Assembly: GCF_050908235.1 (NCBI RefSeq)
Contig: NZ_CP194340.1
Origin: Pseudoramibacter alactolyticus
Lineage (GTDB): Bacteria > Bacillota > Clostridia > Eubacteriales > Eubacteriaceae
Direction: 5' to 3' (one strand)
DNA length: 64,000 bases
Both the position numbers and the translations under genes were made by a program. The notes beneath the pieces are model-generated. The model saw nothing but the letters and a program-made list of their open reading frames with translations, had not been told where the DNA came from and made no database searches. Below, piece by piece: positions 1 to 7,720 of the stretch. Position 1 is the first letter of the stretch. Every line of letters begins with the position of its first letter.

Positions 1-952
1 TGAGAGAACGGCGCTCGTCATCAAAAGCCTCCGAAGAGAGTTCAAATTAAAAGACCTTCTCTCTTATACAGGTATGCCTAAGGCAACATATATGTACTGG
101 CAGAAAAGATTTGATAGAGAAGATCCTGACAAGAAAATCGAGGAGAAGATTCTTGAAATCAGAGAGACTCACAAGGATTATGGCTACCGCCGAGTGCTAG
201 GCGAATTAAGAAATCAGGGCTGCTGTGTAAACAAAAAGAAAGGACAACGTATAATGCAAAAGTTAGGTTTACAGGTTACATCATTCACTCGCAAGAGCCG
301 TAAATACAGCTCATACAAGGGAAAAGTCGGAACAGTCGCTCCAAATCGGGTAAACAGGCGGTTTCGTACACCTATTCCACATCAGAAAATCACAACAGAC
401 ACCAGCGAGTTTAAGTACTATGAGGTGGATGCCAAGGGACATATGAGCCTGCATAATCTTTACCTCGATCCCTTTATGGACCTGTGTAATGGAGAAATCC
501 TTAGTTTTGGAATTGCAAAGCGCCCCGCAGCCAAAAATGTAATGGGCGCTTTAGAAGAAGCAATCACCATCACCGCTGACTGTCCATATCGCAGAACCTT
601 TCATTCTGATCAAGGATGGGCTTATCAGATGAAAGCTTATACCAGACGTCTCAAAGAAGAGCGCATCTTTCAGAGCATGTCACGAAAGGGAAATTGCCAC
701 GATAATGCCGTTATGGAAAACTTCTTTGGGCTTCTGAAACAAGAAATCTATTATGGGGAAGTCTATTACAGTTACGAAGCGTTAAAAAAGGCAATAGAGC
801 GTTACATTAAGTACTACAACGAAAAGAGAATCAAAGAGAGACTAGGGTGGATGAGTCCTGTACAATATAGGCTTAGTCTTACAGCCGCATAAAAAGCGAG
901 AGAGGGTCGAAACTATCTCGCGCTATAAAGTCTAACTTTTGGGGGTCACATC
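1..952 (+). mobile_element. IS3-family insertion sequence, right part
   Basis: The element comprises the OrfB above plus a right terminal repeat at about 929-950 (AGTCTAACTTTTGGGGGTCA). This matches the usual IS150-group end, which reads TGACCCC inward. The left end and OrfA are outside the window. The next host gene begins within 90 bases. Confidence 0.75.
2..892 (+). CDS. IS3-family transposase OrfB (5' end cut by window)
   Basis: DDE integrase-type transposase of an IS3/IS150-like element. The first ATG in this frame is at 74, but the frame is open to the window edge and the upstream residues read like OrfB (VIKSLRREFKLKDLLSYTG). The true start, normally reached by a -1 frameshift from OrfA, therefore lies outside the window. 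Visible motifs are HTH_21-like GYRRVLGELR, the catalytic segment TTDTSEFKYY (first Asp), FHSDQGWAYQ (second Asp), and GNCHDNAVMENFFGLLKQE with the catalytic Glu. The C-terminus is typical (YNEKRIKERLGWMSPVQYR). The visible part is intact, so the copy may be active if OrfA is present. Confidence 0.93.
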   Translation, partial: ERTALVIKSLRREFKLKDLLSYTGMPKATYMYWQKRFDREDPDKKIEEKILEIRETHKDYGYRRVLGELRNQGCCVNKKKGQRIMQKLGLQVTSFTRKSRKYSSYKGKVGTVAPNRVNRRFRTPIPHQKITTDTSEFKYYEVDAKGHMSLHNLYLDPFMDLCNGEILSFGIAKRPAAKNVMGALEEAITITADCPYRRTFHSDQGWAYQMKAYTRRLKEERIFQSMSRKGNCHDNAVMENFFGLLKQEIYYGEVYYSYEALKKAIERYIKYYNEKRIKERLGWMSPVQYRLSLTAA

Positions 953-1037
953 ACACAGAAAGCCCCGTCTTTTTTTGATACACTGGGTTCAAACAGAAAA
1001 ATAACCGGCCCTTGGCCGGGCACCGAAAGGAGATATC

Positions 1038-1357
1038 ATGGGTTTATTGGATTTTTAAAGGGTTTTGATATTAACGCCGGCGTGGCGGCGTTTAAACAGA
1101 CGGCGCAGGCGGTGCTTTTGGACGTGCGCACCCCGGGAGAATTCCGGGAGGGGCGGATCCCCGGCGCGGTGAACTTGCCCCTGCAGCAGATTGCTTCAGT
1201 GGAAAAAAAGGTAGCGAACAAGGAAACCCCGCTGTTCGTGTATTGTCTCAGCGGGGCGCGCAGCGGGCAGGCCGTGGCCAGGCTTAAGGCCATGGGCTAC
1301 ACGCAGGTGCGGAATATCGGCGGGATCAGCGGTTACCGCGGCCCCCTCGAAGGATGA
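1038..1357 (+). CDS. Rhodanese-like sulfurtransferase, frameshifted near the start
   Basis: Small single-domain rhodanese, about 105 aa. A good ribosome site (AAAGGAG) precedes ATG 1038, but that frame reads only MGLLDF before a stop. The following frame gives LKGFDINAGVAAFKQT and continues to the full domain. This fits one missing T in the T5 run at about 1052-1056, so the intended start is very likely MGLLDFLKGFDINAG. The only start within the long frame, GTG 1082, has no ribosome site. Domain marks are LLDVRTPGEFREGRIPGAVNLP and the active-site loop VYCLSGARSG with the catalytic Cys. It ends 19 bases before the CoADR gene, which carries a second rhodanese domain, suggesting one transcript in persulfide handling. 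The change may be a sequencing error. Confidence 0.8.
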
Positions 1358-1376
1358 GAAGGGAGAAGGTGATCAG

Positions 1377-3071
1377 ATGAAAGTTGTGATTGTGGGCGGG
1401 GTGGCCGGCGGGGCCACGGCGGCGGCGCGGATTCGCCGCCTGGACGAACATGCGGAAATTGTGATCTTTGAGCGCTCGGGTTATATGTCCTACGCCAACT
1501 GCGGCCTGCCGTATTATATCGGCGGGGTTATCACCGACCCCGAAGCCCTGTCGCTGCAGACGCCGAAAAAATTCTGGGATCGCTTTCGGGTGGCGGTGCG
1601 GGTGCGCCACGAGGTGACGGCCATCGACCGGGTGGCCAAAACCGTGAGCGTGCGCAATCTCGAAACAGGGAAGATTTATGCGGAAGGCTACGACCGGCTG
1701 CTGCTTTCCCCCGGGGCCAGGCCAACGCTGCCGCCGGTGCCGGGGGTCGACCTCGACCGGGTGATGACCCTGCGCACCGTGGAGGATACCCTCCGGATCC
1801 GCCGATTCGTCGAGACCCGTCAACCCAAACGCGCGGTGCTGGTGGGCGGGGGCTTCATCAACCTTGAGGTGGCCGAAAATCTTTTGGGTCTCGGCGTGGC
1901 GGTGACCATCGTTCAGCGGCCGAAGCAGCTGCTGGCGCCCCTCGACCCCGACATGGCGGCTCTGGTGCACAATCTCTTCCGGGAAAAGGGGGCCGAGCTT
2001 AGGCTCGGAGGCAATTTGACCGCTTTTGAGGCCGAAGGCAACGGCGTTCGGGCAGTGCTCGCCGGGGGCGAGACCATTGCGGCGGATATGGCTGTTTTGG
2101 CGGTGGGCGTTACCCCGGACAGCCATCTGGCCGCCGACGCGGGCCTGACCACGGGCATCAAGGGGAGCATCGTGGTGGACGATCACCTGGTTACTTCCGA
2201 TCCGGCGATTTACGCCGTGGGGGACGCGGTGCAGGTGCGCCACGGGGTGAGCGGTCAATCGGCCCTCATCGCCCTGGCGGGGCCGGCCAACCGGCAGGCG
2301 CGCATCGCGGCGGATAATATCTGTGGCGGCGACAGCCGCTACGACGCCTCCTGGGGATCGTCGATTATCAAGCTTTTCGATCGGACGGTGGCGAGCACGG
2401 GGATTAACGCCAAAACCGCCGAGGCTGCCGGAATGCCCTGGGATCAGGTGGTGCTCGCGCCCAACCCCCATGTGACCTATTACCCCGGCGCCCGCCCCAT
2501 GACCATGAAGGTGATTTTCGCCCCGGACAGTGGCCGCATCCTCGGGGCACAAATTGTGGGCTTCGAAGGGGTGGACAAGCGCATCGACGTGCTGGCCACA
2601 GCCATCCAGGCGGGGATGACCGCCGCGGGGCTCAAGGCCCTCGATTTGGCCTATGCCCCACCCTATTCCTCGGCCAAGGACCCGGTGAACATGGCCGGCT
2701 TTATGATTGAAAATCTGCTGACAGGCAAGGTGAAGCAATATCACAGTGACGATGTGGCGGCGCTTCCCCGGGATGGCAGCGTGACCCTGCTGGATACCCG
2801 CACCTCGGAGGAATACGCCCGGGGTCATGCGGCGGGATTTATCAATATCCCCCTGGACGATCTGCGGGAGCACCTCGAGGAAATCCCCGCCGACCGTCCG
2901 GTCTATGTTATATGCCAGAGCGGGCTGCGCAGCTATCTGGCCTGCCGAATCCTCACGCAGGAGGGTTTTGACAGCCGGCATTTCGCCGGAGGCTACGGCT
3001 TTTACGCCGCGGTGACCGCCGGCACTCCCGTCGCCCGGGCGGCAGGGGACTGCGGCCTGGTGCAGGCCTGA
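1377..3071 (+). CDS. CoA-disulfide reductase-like flavoprotein with C-terminal rhodanese domain
   Basis: FAD/NAD(P)-dependent disulfide oxidoreductase of the CoADR/NADH-dependent polysulfide reductase type, 564 aa, cytoplasmic. N-terminal FAD motif GGVAGGATAAARIRR is followed by SYANCGLPYYIGG, whose single Cys is the family redox residue that forms the mixed disulfide with CoA. An NAD-binding glycine motif AVLVGGGFINLEVAENL lies near residue 160, and the second FAD motif IYAVGDAVQV near residue 280. The dimerisation domain follows. A rhodanese domain starts at about residue 460 (TLLDTRTSEEYARGHAAGFINIP), with active loop VICQSGLRSYLA. ATG 1377 has a ribosome site (GGGAGAAGG). Members reduce CoA disulfide, CoA persulfide or polysulfide; which applies here cannot be read from sequence. 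Confidence 0.9.
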   Translation: MKVVIVGGVAGGATAAARIRRLDEHAEIVIFERSGYMSYANCGLPYYIGGVITDPEALSLQTPKKFWDRFRVAVRVRHEVTAIDRVAKTVSVRNLETGKIYAEGYDRLLLSPGARPTLPPVPGVDLDRVMTLRTVEDTLRIRRFVETRQPKRAVLVGGGFINLEVAENLLGLGVAVTIVQRPKQLLAPLDPDMAALVHNLFREKGAELRLGGNLTAFEAEGNGVRAVLAGGETIAADMAVLAVGVTPDSHLAADAGLTTGIKGSIVVDDHLVTSDPAIYAVGDAVQVRHGVSGQSALIALAGPANRQARIAADNICGGDSRYDASWGSSIIKLFDRTVASTGINAKTAEAAGMPWDQVVLAPNPHVTYYPGARPMTMKVIFAPDSGRILGAQIVGFEGVDKRIDVLATAIQAGMTAAGLKALDLAYAPPYSSAKDPVNMAGFMIENLLTGKVKQYHSDDVAALPRDGSVTLLDTRTSEEYARGHAAGFINIPLDDLREHLEEIPADRPVYVICQSGLRSYLACRILTQEGFDSRHFAGGYGFYAAVTAGTPVARAAGDCGLVQA

Positions 3072-3085
3072 ACCACATGATGCTT

Positions 3086-3114
3086 GCCGTCGGGTGATGC
3101 CCGGCGGTTTTTTT
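3086..3114 (+). terminator. Rho-independent terminator after the CoADR gene
   Basis: A GC-rich stem, CCGTCGGG pairing with CCCGGCGG (one G-T pair), around a short loop, followed by seven T residues. Confidence 0.8.
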
Positions 3115-3292
3115 ATGCCTGCGGGCCGCCGGTTCTCGATGGCATCCAGATCTTCCGAGAAACGGCCACGGCCCGAAAACAAAAGCAAGGAGGCATTTAA
3201 AGAAATTTAAAATGAAATTTGGATGAAAATAGCGGAAAATGGTTGAAAAAGAATCAAAATAAGCGATAATGAATAAAAGTGACGGAAAATGC

Positions 3293-3329
3293 TTGACATT
3301 AATCATTAATGCCACTATACTGACATTAA
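3293..3329 (+). promoter_or_regulatory. Promoter and palindromic operator of the fructose operon
   Basis: TTGACA at 3293-3298 and TATACT at 3316-3321 with 17 bases between, essentially consensus sigma-A. The spacer contains a perfect inverted repeat, CATTAAT C ATTAATG (3297-3311). The nonamer TGACATTAA occurs at 3294-3302 and again at 3321-3329, flanking the promoter. The position would let a bound DeoR-type repressor block RNA polymerase, so autoregulation by the downstream gene product is the natural inference. Confidence 0.8.
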
Positions 3330-3343
3330 AAGTGAGGAGACCT

Positions 3344-4105
3344 ATGTTAACAAAAGGCAGACAAAAAATTATTCTTCGTGTGTTGCAGGAACGGGGATCG
3401 GTGACGGTATCGGAGCTGACGGCGCTTCTGGATAGTTCAGAATCGACCATTCGCCGGGATCTGCACGCAATGGACAGCGAGGGCTTGCTTAACAAGGTGC
3501 ACGGCGGTGCAACGGCCATCGAGTCGGCCCCCTTTTCCACCAGAGAAAGCACCATCGGTCTTAAGCGCACCCAACAATTGGCGGAAAAACAGGCCATCGG
3601 GAAGCTGGCAGCCGGTCTCGTCGGGCGGGAGGATTTCGTCTTTGTGGATTCCGGTTCGACCACCGAGGCGCTGGCGGCAGCCATTGCGGATCCGGCGGCG
3701 CTGGCGGCGATATATGTCACCAACGGCCTCATTCAGGCGGAATTGCTTTTGCGCAAGGGCTGCACGGTGTACGTACTCGAGGGGCGGCTGCGTGCCGAGA
3801 CCGAGGCCATCGTCGGTTCCGGGGCCATGCTCAGCCTTGAGAAATACCAGTTTACGATGGGCTTTTTCGGCACCAACGGCATCGATCTCGAGCGGGGATA
3901 CACCACGCCGGACGTTGAAGAATCCCAGATCAAAACCTCGGCCTTTGCCCGCTGTGAAAAGCCTTTCGTGCTGGCCGACGCTTCCAAATTTAACCAGATC
4001 ACGCCGGTGACCTTTGGCGATCTTGCCGGCGCTACCATCGTCACCGATCGCCTGCCGGATGCCCGCTATGGGCGCTACACCACCATTATGGAGGCCAACA
4101 AATGA
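3344..4105 (+). CDS. fruR: DeoR/GlpR-family transcriptional regulator of the fructose operon
   Basis: DeoR-family repressor, 253 aa from ATG 3344. That start is preferred over an in-frame ATG at 3269 because 3344 has GTGAGGAG seven bases upstream, lies after the promoter, and begins with the family opening MLTKGRQKIILRVLQERG. The N-terminal winged HTH (VTVSELTALLDSSESTIRRDLHAM) is followed by the typical EGLLNKVHGGA. The C-terminal sugar-phosphate isomerase-like sensor domain has GSTTEALA and later DASKF. The stop overlaps the fruK start by four bases (ATGA), and the fructose PTS gene follows. Fructose 1-phosphate is the expected inducer from family knowledge. Confidence 0.88.
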   Translation: MLTKGRQKIILRVLQERGSVTVSELTALLDSSESTIRRDLHAMDSEGLLNKVHGGATAIESAPFSTRESTIGLKRTQQLAEKQAIGKLAAGLVGREDFVFVDSGSTTEALAAAIADPAALAAIYVTNGLIQAELLLRKGCTVYVLEGRLRAETEAIVGSGAMLSLEKYQFTMGFFGTNGIDLERGYTTPDVEESQIKTSAFARCEKPFVLADASKFNQITPVTFGDLAGATIVTDRLPDARYGRYTTIMEANK

Positions 4106-5028
4106 TTTATACGGTAACTTTTAATCCTTCGCTGGATTATATTGTCGATGTGGAACATTTTACGCCGGGGCAGGTCAATCGGACCACGGCCGAGCTGATG
4201 TTCCCCGGGGGCAAGGGCATCAACGTGTCCATCGTGCTCAAGAATCTGGGGATCGGCTCGGTGGCTTTGGGCTTTATGGCCGGCTTCACCGGGCGGGAAA
4301 TCGCCGCCAGGCTCACGGATTATGGCGTGGTCAGCGATTTTATTACCATTAAACACGGCCTGAGCCGCATCAATTTAAAATTGCGCAGCGACGAAGAATC
4401 GGAGATCAACGGCATGGGGCCGGCGATTGCCGACGCGGATATCGCGAAGCTTTACGATAAACTGGATGTGCTGAAGGCAGGGGATACCCTGGTGCTCGCG
4501 GGCAGCATCCCGGCGAGCATGCCCGGCGATGTGTACGAAAAAATCATGGCGAGGCTGGCCGGCCGCGGCATTGCCATCGCGGTGGATGCCACGAAGGATC
4601 TGCTGCTCAACGTGCTGCCTTACCATCCTTTCCTCATCAAGCCCAATAACCACGAGCTGGGCGACATGTTCGGCGTCGTTCTGAAAACCGATGACGAGAT
4701 TGTGGCTTATGCGAAAAAACTGCAGGCCAAGGGGGCGCGCAACGTGCTGGTCTCGATGGCGGGAGACGGGGCGATTTTCGTGCCGGAAGACGGTCCGGTG
4801 CTCAAGTCCGCGGCGCCGAAGGGCGTGGTGAAGAATTCCGTGGGCGCCGGCGATTCGATGGTCGCCGGATTTTTGACCGGTTACACCCGAAGCGGCGGCG
4901 ACATGGCGGCCACCTTTAAAATGGGGCTGGCTGCTGGCAGCGCCAGCGCCTTTTCCGATCAGTTGGCCACCGAGGCCGAAGTGAAAAAAGTATTCGATAC
5001 GATTCCGGCGATCCAAACATTCAGTTAA
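4102..5028 (+). CDS. fruK: 1-phosphofructokinase
   Basis: PfkB-family kinase converting fructose 1-phosphate to fructose 1,6-bisphosphate with ATP, 308 aa as usual. The N-terminus MIYTVTFNPSLDYIVDV and the glycine motif PGGKGINVS mark the LacC/FruK branch. The C-terminal signature VGAGDSMVAGFLTG carries the catalytic Asp (about residue 250). Translation is coupled to fruR by ATGA overlap, and the PTS EIIABC gene starts 50 bases later, forming the standard fruRKA operon. Confidence 0.95.
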   Translation: MIYTVTFNPSLDYIVDVEHFTPGQVNRTTAELMFPGGKGINVSIVLKNLGIGSVALGFMAGFTGREIAARLTDYGVVSDFITIKHGLSRINLKLRSDEESEINGMGPAIADADIAKLYDKLDVLKAGDTLVLAGSIPASMPGDVYEKIMARLAGRGIAIAVDATKDLLLNVLPYHPFLIKPNNHELGDMFGVVLKTDDEIVAYAKKLQAKGARNVLVSMAGDGAIFVPEDGPVLKSAAPKGVVKNSVGAGDSMVAGFLTGYTRSGGDMAATFKMGLAAGSASAFSDQLATEAEVKKVFDTIPAIQTFS

Positions 5029-5078
5029 GAGCGTTCCGAAATCATGGCAGGATTCAAATTTAAACGCAGGGGGAAACA

Positions 5079-7055
5079 ATGCGCATAACGGATTTACTCA
5101 AAAAGGAAGGGATCGAGCTTAACGGGCCGTCCGCTTCCAAAGAAGCGACCATCGCGAAGATGGTCGATCTGATGGCGGCCACCGGCAATTTAAGCGATCC
5201 CGAAGGCTATAAGGCCGCGGTGACCAAACGCGAAGGCGAAGGCACCACTGGCATCGGCGACGGCATCGCGATTCCGCACGGCAAAACCGCCGCGGCGAAG
5301 AGCGCCGGCCTGGCCTGTATGGTCTGCAAGGACGGCACGGAATACGAGGCGATGGACGGCCAGCCCGTCAATTTGATCTTCGCCATCGCGGTGCCGGATA
5401 ATTCCGACGACACCCATCTCGAGCTGCTGTCAAGGCTGTCGATGATGCTGATGGATGAAGGTTTTCGCAAAGATCTGATCGCCTGCACCGACAAGGATCA
5501 GTTCCTTGCGATTATCGATGCCAAGGAAACGGAAAAATTTGGCCCGGCCGAACCGGAACCGTCAGCTAAAGAGACGGCCAAAGTCGGCTACGATATTCTG
5601 GCCGTGACCGCCTGTCCCACGGGTATCGCCCACACCTATATGGCGGCAGAGGCCTTGGAAGAAAAGGCGAAGCAGCTGGGCTATACCGTGAAGGTGGAGA
5701 CCAACGGATCCGGCGGGATTAAAAACGAATTGACCGACGAAGATATTGCGAATGCCCGGGGCATCATCGTTGCAGCGGATAAGAAAGTTCCGATGAACCG
5801 CTTCGACGGCAAGCGCGTGCTCATCACCAAGGTGGCGGACGGCATCAACAAGCCGGAAGCGCTGATTAACGACGCGCTGTCGGGCAAGGCGCCGGTGTTT
5901 CGCGCGGACGGCGCGGCCGAAGTGTCTGCCGGTGACGACAGCCAGGAAGAATCCGCCGGACGCAGGATCTATAAAGATCTGATGAACGGCGTTTCCCACA
6001 TGCTGCCCTTCGTCATCGGCGGGGGGATCATGATGGCGCTGTCCTTTCTGCTTGACGCGGGCAACGTCGGTTCCTCCTTCGGGACGGGCAATTGGTATGC
6101 GGCGTTTTTCAACAAGGTGGGCAACGGGGCCTTCGCCTTCATGCTGCCGGTGCTCGCCGGCTATATCGCCATGTCCATCGCGGACCGTCCCGGCCTTGCG
6201 GTCGGTTTTGTCGGCGGCTGGCTTGCCAAAGAAGGCATTGTCTTCCGCACCTACAAGGGCCATTTTGCCCTGCTGTATCCCGAGCTTAGCGGCGTGACGC
6301 TCGTCTCGGCCGGTTTTCTCGGGGCCATGGCAGCCGGTTTTATCGCCGGTTACCTGGTGCTCGGTCTCAAAAAACTCTGTTCGCACCTGCCCGAATCTCT
6401 GGAGGGCATCAAGCCGACGCTGATTTATCCCTTTGTCGGCATCTTGCTCATCGGTATCGTGATGACGATTATCAACGTACCGCTGTCGGCACTGAACAAA
6501 GTGTTATACACCGCCCTTGAAAGCATGGGCAATAGTTCGAAGGTCGTGCTCGGACTGATCCTCGGCGGGATGATGGCCATCGATATGGGCGGCCCCTTCA
6601 ACAAAGCGGCCTACCTCTTTGGCACCGGCATGCTCGCCTCCAACAACTTCTCGGTGATGGCCGCCGTCATGATCGGTGGGATGGTGCCGCCGCTGGGCAT
6701 CGCGTTGGCGACCACCTTCTTCAAAAGCCGTTTCACCAAGCGGGAACGCCAGTCCGGGATCTCCTGCTATGTGATGGGCCTGTCCTTCATCACCGAAGGG
6801 GCGATTCCCTTCGCGGCGTCGGATCTGGGCCACGTGATTCCCAGCTGCATCGTGGGCTCGGCGGCAGCCGGCGCGCTCTCGATGGTGTTTAACTGCACCC
6901 TGCGCGCCCCTCACGGCGGCATCTTCGTCTTCCCGGTGGTCGGCAACTGGCCGATGTATCTGGTGGCGCTGCTGGCAGGCTCGGTGATCACGATGATCCT
7001 GCTCGGCATCCTCAAAAAGCCGCTGTCACCGGAAGAATCCGGCCTTGGCCAATAA
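5079..7055 (+). CDS. fruA: Fructose-specific PTS transporter, EIIA-EIIB-EIIC fusion
   Basis: Membrane phosphotransferase permease, 658 aa. It imports fructose while phosphorylating it to fructose 1-phosphate. Domain order: EIIA (residues 1-150) with phosphorylated His in GIAIPHGKT; EIIB (about 168-265) with phosphorylated Cys in AVTACPTGIAHTYMAAEAL; EIIC (about 300-650) with many hydrophobic helices, including GVSHMLPFVIGGGI and the substrate-loop region FITEGAIPFAA. All three phosphotransfer residues are present. It receives phosphate from HPr, encoded 195 bases downstream from its own promoter. Confidence 0.96.
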   Translation: MRITDLLKKEGIELNGPSASKEATIAKMVDLMAATGNLSDPEGYKAAVTKREGEGTTGIGDGIAIPHGKTAAAKSAGLACMVCKDGTEYEAMDGQPVNLIFAIAVPDNSDDTHLELLSRLSMMLMDEGFRKDLIACTDKDQFLAIIDAKETEKFGPAEPEPSAKETAKVGYDILAVTACPTGIAHTYMAAEALEEKAKQLGYTVKVETNGSGGIKNELTDEDIANARGIIVAADKKVPMNRFDGKRVLITKVADGINKPEALINDALSGKAPVFRADGAAEVSAGDDSQEESAGRRIYKDLMNGVSHMLPFVIGGGIMMALSFLLDAGNVGSSFGTGNWYAAFFNKVGNGAFAFMLPVLAGYIAMSIADRPGLAVGFVGGWLAKEGIVFRTYKGHFALLYPELSGVTLVSAGFLGAMAAGFIAGYLVLGLKKLCSHLPESLEGIKPTLIYPFVGILLIGIVMTIINVPLSALNKVLYTALESMGNSSKVVLGLILGGMMAIDMGGPFNKAAYLFGTGMLASNNFSVMAAVMIGGMVPPLGIALATTFFKSRFTKRERQSGISCYVMGLSFITEGAIPFAASDLGHVIPSCIVGSAAAGALSMVFNCTLRAPHGGIFVFPVVGNWPMYLVALLAGSVITMILLGILKKPLSPEESGLGQ

Positions 7056-7166
7056 TCGGATATTGGCCACGCCCCGCGCCTAAAGTGCAGGGAAATGAAC
7101 AGAAATAAAAGTGCGCTGATTTTTAAATGTATCAGTTGAAAAACTTTGAAAAAGATTGAAAAAAGA

Positions 7167-7195
7167 TTGGCATTTATTTAGGCACGTGGTAAAAT
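7167..7195 (+). promoter_or_regulatory. Promoter of the HPr gene
   Basis: TTGGCA (7167-7172), 17 bases, then TAAAAT (7190-7195). It lies 55 bases before the HPr start, giving the gene expression independent of the fructose operon. Confidence 0.65.
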
Positions 7196-7250
7196 AATGC
7201 CAGAACAACACCTTATCGTTTCGAATAATTAAAGTTTAAGGAGAACAACG

Positions 7251-7508
7251 ATGAAAGAATTTACGTACACCATCACAGATCCGGCAGGGATTCACGCACG
7301 TCCGGCAGGTATTCTGGTTAAAAAGGCGCAGCCTTACGCATCTGAAATCACCATCGACAAGGACGACAAACAGGCGAATGCCAAGAGCATGCTCTCTGTG
7401 ATGGGCCTGGGCGCTAAAAACGGCGATGTGATTGTCGTCAAGGCGGACGGGGCCGATGAAGCGGACGCCGCTGCTGATCTGGAAACTTTCTTCAAAGAAA
7501 ATCTTTAA
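7251..7508 (+). CDS. ptsH: Phosphocarrier protein HPr
   Basis: General PTS phosphocarrier, 85 aa. The active-site His is in DPAGIHARPAG and the regulatory Ser in ANAKSMLSVMGLGAKNGD. The conserved Ser is the site of HPr kinase in Firmicutes, so the protein can serve both transport and carbon catabolite control. The ribosome site AAGGAG is well placed. It is monocistronic, between its own promoter and a strong terminator. Confidence 0.96.
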   Translation: MKEFTYTITDPAGIHARPAGILVKKAQPYASEITIDKDDKQANAKSMLSVMGLGAKNGDVIVVKADGADEADAAADLETFFKENL

Positions 7509-7545
7509 GCCGATGATCGTCGGAGTTCAGGCTCCGAGATTCACA

Positions 7546-7586
7546 CAGCGCTGAGCGGAGACCTTTCTTCCGCCGGCGCTGTTTTT
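7546..7586 (+). terminator. Terminator after ptsH
   Basis: CAGCGC (7546-7551) pairs with GCGCTG (7576-7581), with an inner stem GCGGA/TCCGC, followed by five T residues. Confidence 0.85.
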
Positions 7587-7657
7587 GATTGCAAGAAATA
7601 CAGCGCATATAAAAACAGGCAGAAGGCGTTTTTTTTCCGTTAGCAAAGCCGGGCTTA

Positions 7658-7666
7658 TGTTACAAT
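7658..7666 (+). promoter_or_regulatory. Extended -10 promoter of the large AAA-domain gene
   Basis: TG-T-TACAAT at 7658-7666, 55 bases before ATG 7721. No convincing -35 is seen, which is allowed for an extended -10. Confidence 0.4.
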
Positions 7667-7720
7667 AAGGGCTACAAACTCAAGCTGCGGGCAAAATGCG
7701 AACACAAAAGGGGGAGAGTC

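Noticed and set aside
1326..3188. 620-codon open frame on the minus strand opposite the CoADR gene
   Set aside because: It is antisense to a well-supported flavoprotein in GC-rich DNA, and the translated sequence is His/Arg/Gly-rich with no domain motif. Several similar long shadows lie opposite other GC-rich genes (for example 9242-10036 and 40036-41097).
3269..3343. Earlier start for the DeoR-type regulator
   Set aside because: That ATG lies upstream of the promoter -35 and -10, so it would not be in the transcript; ATG 3344 has a proper ribosome site.
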